From a bacterium (GTDB lineage Bacteria > SM23-31 > JAUVVT01), in assembly GCA_030616165.1 (NCBI GenBank), contig JAUWXV010000219.1, positions 1-6,140 of the forward strand: 6,140 nucleotides of DNA, read 5' to 3'. The notes under the pieces are model-generated. The model ran no database searches. It was not told where the DNA came from and saw nothing but the letters and a program-made list of their open reading frames with translations. This document shows, one piece after another, positions 3,342 through 6,140 of this stretch (its first letter is position 1; every line of letters starts with the position of its first letter). The position numbers and the translations under genes were made by a program.

Positions 3342-5801
3342 ATGGAAGATAAAAATAAAAAATATGTGGATGTGGCGGTTTCAATGCCAGTAAAAGGTTT
3401 ATTCACTTATGAGGTGCCCGAAGTATTAAAAGAAAAGATTAAACCAGGATTAATGGTTTTAGTTCCTTTTAAAAATAGATTAATCACTGGATATGTATTT
3501 GGAGAATGTAAGGATAAACCAAATGTTGAAATTAAAGAGATTTCTGATGTTATAGGTGATGAACCGGTATTGACACCCGAACTTATTAAACTTGCAAAAT
3601 GGATATCTGAATACTATTTGTGCCCCCTTGGAGAGGTTTTCAGAGCTATGCTTCCAAAGGGTATTGAGAAAAAAAGCATAAAAATTGTCCATTTAAATTG
3701 TAAAAGTGTCCAGAAATCTATTTCTGGCATTGAATCATATTCAGAATATGAAAAGAAAATTCTCGAAAAATTAATGAGCAAAAAATCTTTGACTTTAAAG
3801 CAGTTGAAGAAAATCTTCGACGAAAAAATTATTGATAGAGCATTAGAACATTTTCAAAAGGATGGCATTATTGAGATTTCAAAAAAATTAATGGAGCCAA
3901 AGGTTAAAATAAAATTCGAAGATTATGTTAAATTAAAAAATGGTTTTGATTATGAGAAATTGAAGGAGAAAATAAATAAAAGAGCAAAATCACAGATTAA
4001 TATTGTCGAGAATCTGAAGAATTCTAAAGGATTAATCAAGAAGAGTGAGTTGTTGAAGAAAGCGGCTGGAAATATTAATGCATTGAAATCCCTTATTAAA
4101 AAGGAAATAGTTGAGATATTTTCAAAGGAAATATTAAGAAAGTATCCAATTGTTTTTGGGGAGGAGTATATTAAACCAGAAAAATTAACCGATGAACAGA
4201 GTCAGATAATTGATGAGATAAAGGGAGTAATTAAAGATAATCTATTTAAAGTATTTCTTCTTTATGGAGTAACAGGAAGCGGAAAGACGCAGGTTTATAT
4301 AGAATTAATTTCAGAGGTTATTAAGAAGGGGAAGGGAGTGATAATGCTTGTTCCGGAGATATCGCTTACATCACAGGCGGTAAATCGGCTGGATTCTTAT
4401 TTTGAAGGGAATGTTTCGTTTTTGCACAGTCATATGTCACCCGGGGAAAAATATGATTACTGGCGAAAAATAAGAGATGGAGACAAAAAACTTGTTGTAG
4501 GTCCCCGCTCGGCGGTTTTTGCTCCAGTTAGAAATCTTGGTCTGATAATAGTTGATGAAGAACACGATAATTCATACAAGCAGAGCGAACCCGCTCCAAG
4601 ATATAATGCAAAAGATGCGGCTATTATGAGGGGGAAAATAAATAATTGTCAGGTGATATTGGGTTCTGCTACTCCTGTTATGGAATCTTATTATAATTCT
4701 CAGATTGGAAAATATAAACTTGTAAAGTTAACTCGCAGAATAGATAATATCCCGATGCCAAAAGTGAAAATAGTAAACTTGCTCAAAGAAAAAATGGGCA
4801 ATAAGATATTTTCTGAATATTTATCCCAGAGAATAGTAGAGCGATTGAGGAGAAATGAACAGGTAATATTGCTTCAAAATAGGCGTGGATTTTCTACCTT
4901 TATTCAGTGTAGAGACTGCGGATTTATTGAGCGATGCAGGAATTGTAATATTACTTTGACATATCATAAAGATGGATACATGCTTAGATGTCATTACTGC
5001 GGTTACTCTAAAAATGCTCCTTCAAGATGTCCAAACTGTCTGGGAAAAAATGTCTATTATAGCGGTGTAGGAACACAAAGAGTTCATGGAGAGATAAAGA
5101 GGATTTTTCCAGAGGATACAGTGATTAGGATGGATGCAGATTCAACAACTAAAAAAGGCTCCCACAGTGAAATTACCGCACAATTTGAAAAGGGGCTGTT
5201 TAAGATACTTTTAGGAACACAGATGATATCAAAAGGTTTTGATTTTCCGAATGTTAATCTTGTGGGAGTTATTTCTGCTGATACCGGGCTTTTAATACCA
5301 GATTTTAGGGCAAATGAGAAAACATTCCAGTTATTAACTCAAGTGGCAGGCAGAGCAGGAAGAAGAAAAATAAGGGGAGAGGTTATTATACAAACTTATC
5401 TTCCTGAAAATTATAGCATTAAGTCGGCTGTTAAACAGGATTTCGAAGAATTTTACAAAATTGAAAGCGAGATAAGAAGTCAGTTGAATTATCCCCCTTT
5501 CGGAAGGTTGATTTTAATCGGATTTAAAGGGGAAAAAGATAAAGAGTTGATTTCTGCTTCTAACAAGTTTGCCGATATACTCAATCGGAATAAAGGAGAA
5601 TGTCAGATGTTCGGTCCAGCGCCTTCTCCATTATCAAAAATTAAGAAAAAATTTAGATGGCAGATTTTAGTCAAGGGAGAAAGAATTTATTCAAAAAAAA
5701 TGAGGAATTTAGTCGAGGATTCCTTTAGAATTTTCAGGGAAAAGTATAAATTTAAAAATGTTACTATTAATATTGATGTTGACCCTGTTAATATGATGTA
5801 A
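3342..5801 (+). CDS. priA: Primosomal protein N', replication restart helicase PriA
   Basis: A 3'-to-5' superfamily 2 DNA helicase that reloads the replisome at stalled forks. Numbered from ATG 3342 it has 819 residues, near the size of the Bacillus protein. Domains in order are the N-terminal 3'-DNA-end binding domain (YVDVAV, PVLTPELIKLAKWISEYY), a lysine-rich winged-helix and linker region (about 130-275) longer than in E. coli, Walker A GVTGSGKT (309-316), Walker B DEEH (405-408), GSATP (441-445), eight zinc-binding Cys (523, 526, 532, 535, 550, 553, 563, 566), GTQMISKGFDFPNV (625-638), QVAGRAGR (667-674), and the C-terminal domain ending DVDPVNMM. All catalytic and zinc residues are present. 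An in-frame TTG at 3309, two bases after the previous stop, adds 11 residues but lacks a ribosome binding site. ATG 3342 places the family's YVDVAV near the start and is preferred. The 35-base gap suggests cotranscription with the fusion gene. Confidence 0.95.
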   Translation: MEDKNKKYVDVAVSMPVKGLFTYEVPEVLKEKIKPGLMVLVPFKNRLITGYVFGECKDKPNVEIKEISDVIGDEPVLTPELIKLAKWISEYYLCPLGEVFRAMLPKGIEKKSIKIVHLNCKSVQKSISGIESYSEYEKKILEKLMSKKSLTLKQLKKIFDEKIIDRALEHFQKDGIIEISKKLMEPKVKIKFEDYVKLKNGFDYEKLKEKINKRAKSQINIVENLKNSKGLIKKSELLKKAAGNINALKSLIKKEIVEIFSKEILRKYPIVFGEEYIKPEKLTDEQSQIIDEIKGVIKDNLFKVFLLYGVTGSGKTQVYIELISEVIKKGKGVIMLVPEISLTSQAVNRLDSYFEGNVSFLHSHMSPGEKYDYWRKIRDGDKKLVVGPRSAVFAPVRNLGLIIVDEEHDNSYKQSEPAPRYNAKDAAIMRGKINNCQVILGSATPVMESYYNSQIGKYKLVKLTRRIDNIPMPKVKIVNLLKEKMGNKIFSEYLSQRIVERLRRNEQVILLQNRRGFSTFIQCRDCGFIERCRNCNITLTYHKDGYMLRCHYCGYSKNAPSRCPNCLGKNVYYSGVGTQRVHGEIKRIFPEDTVIRMDADSTTKKGSHSEITAQFEKGLFKILLGTQMISKGFDFPNVNLVGVISADTGLLIPDFRANEKTFQLLTQVAGRAGRRKIRGEVIIQTYLPENYSIKSAVKQDFEEFYKIESEIRSQLNYPPFGRLILIGFKGEKDKELISASNKFADILNRNKGECQMFGPAPSPLSKIKKKFRWQILVKGERIYSKKMRNLVEDSFRIFREKYKFKNVTINIDVDPVNMM

Positions 5802-5835
5802 TTAATCTGGAATAATATTTAAATTTATTTTCCAA

Positions 5836-5864
5836 TTGACATTTTGGTTAACTTTTAATATTAT
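5836..5864 (+). promoter_or_regulatory. Sigma-70-type promoter match leading out of the window
   Basis: TTGACA (5836-5841), a 17-base spacer and TATTAT (5859-5864; 5 of 6 to consensus) make a near-ideal vegetative promoter on the + strand. A second -10-like TATAAT lies at 5870-5875, with TTAACT 16 bases upstream at 5848-5853. Transcription would begin around 5871-5882 and run through the hairpins towards a gene beyond 6140, or produce a short RNA ending near the T-run at 5973-5979. Nothing in the window distinguishes these outcomes. Confidence 0.5.
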
Positions 5865-5944
5865 TTATATATAATTGTACTTGAGAGTGTTCAATTTTTT
5901 AACCCCCAAAATTACCTTTTTTCCAAAAAACTAAGAAATTTAAC

Positions 5945-6007
5945 TATCCCGAGTAATTGGGATAATTTAAAGTTTTTTTGTGCAACTTTTTTTATAAAAA
6001 AAGTTGC
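5945..6007. repeat. Composite hairpin element, copy B, with 26-bp perfect palindrome
   Basis: TATCCCGA (5945-5952) pairs with TTGGGATA (5957-5964; one G-T wobble) around the loop GTAA. Then comes ATAATTTAAAGTTT (5962-5975), identical to 229-242 in copy A, and a T-run (5973-5979). The bases 5982-6007 form a perfect 26-bp palindrome: GCAAC plus seven T, centre AT, seven A plus GTTGC. Copy A has the same order but carries extra GC hairpins. The first hairpin with its T-run could serve as a weak terminator. The palindrome itself has no T-run after it on either strand, so a plain terminator does not explain it. Confidence 0.55.
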
Positions 6008-6090
6008 GAATTAAAAAGTTTGACAAATTTTATTTTATTTAGCAGAACTTTTTTAAATTTATAATTGATATTTTAATTATATTTTTGCAT

Positions 6091-6139
6091 AAGCATTATT
6101 TAAATGTAATGCTGAATTTATTTCAGCATCTAAATGCTT
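6091..6139. repeat. Overlapping AGCAT/ATGCT hairpins at the window edge
   Basis: Four arms can pair in alternative ways: AGCATTA (6092-6098), TAATGCTGAA (6107-6116), TTCAGCAT (6122-6129) and AATGCTT (6133-6139). Arm 1 pairs with arm 2 (7 bp), arm 2 with arm 3 (8 bp, ATGCTGAA/TTCAGCAT, loop TTTAT), arm 3 with arm 4 (AGCAT/ATGCT, loop CTAA), and arm 1 with arm 4 (7 bp). The structure is cut by the window end. It could be an alternating leader structure of a downstream gene, or the start of a short repeat array. Confidence 0.4.
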
Positions 6140-6140
6140 G

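Larger units (their letters stand above)
5802..6140. other. Gene-free AT-rich region after priA
   Basis: No coding region or recognisable RNA gene is visible. The region holds a promoter match pointing right (5836-5864), a weak stem TTGA/TCAA followed by six T (5881-5900), the second copy of the composite hairpin element (5945-6007), an isolated TTGACA at 6020-6025 without a correctly spaced -10, and clustered AGCAT/ATGCT repeats at 6091-6139. I see no strong intrinsic terminator directly behind priA. Confidence 0.65.

Overview
The window is AT-rich (about one third G+C by eye) and codes on the + strand only. The order is a complete ornithine carbamoyltransferase (argF), a class I SAM-dependent methyltransferase, a membrane protein in which an HgcA-like corrinoid domain is fused to an HgcB-like ferredoxin, and a complete primosomal helicase PriA. 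The intergenic spaces are full of short palindromic repeats. This suggests an uncultivated, probably anaerobic bacterium: corrinoid/ferredoxin chemistry is typical of anaerobes, and the repeat types look like those common in candidate-phylum genomes such as Omnitrophota. The taxonomic guess rests on memory and is weak.

Layout. Positions 1-355 hold no gene. They contain a GTAG-footed REP-like hairpin, two A/T-only inverted repeats and a composite hairpin element, then the argF ribosome binding site. argF (356-1267) stands apart from the next genes. Positions 1268-1474 hold three different dispersed-repeat units packed end to end. A good sigma-70-type promoter match overlaps the argF stop codon and could drive the rest. 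The methyltransferase (1475-2131), the HgcAB-like fusion (2170-3306) and priA (3342-5801) follow with gaps of 38 and 35 bases, so they are probably one transcript. Positions 5802-6140 hold no gene. They contain a promoter match directed out of the window, a second copy of the composite hairpin element ending in a 26-bp perfect palindrome, and a set of mutually exclusive hairpins at the very edge.

How the genes may work together. The unusual part is the methyltransferase plus corrinoid-ferredoxin pair. Canonical HgcA and HgcB are separate proteins that methylate Hg(II) through a Cys-ligated methylcobalamin. This protein keeps the Asn-Val-Trp-Cys core and the membrane domain. It differs in the rest of the cap-helix motif, has lost one Cys of the first iron-sulfur motif, and lacks a C-terminal Cys pair. 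I infer a corrinoid methyl-transfer enzyme related to HgcAB, probably not a standard mercury methylator, with the adjacent SAM enzyme as a candidate partner. Its true substrate is unknown. argF (arginine synthesis) and priA (replication restart) look like ordinary housekeeping neighbours.
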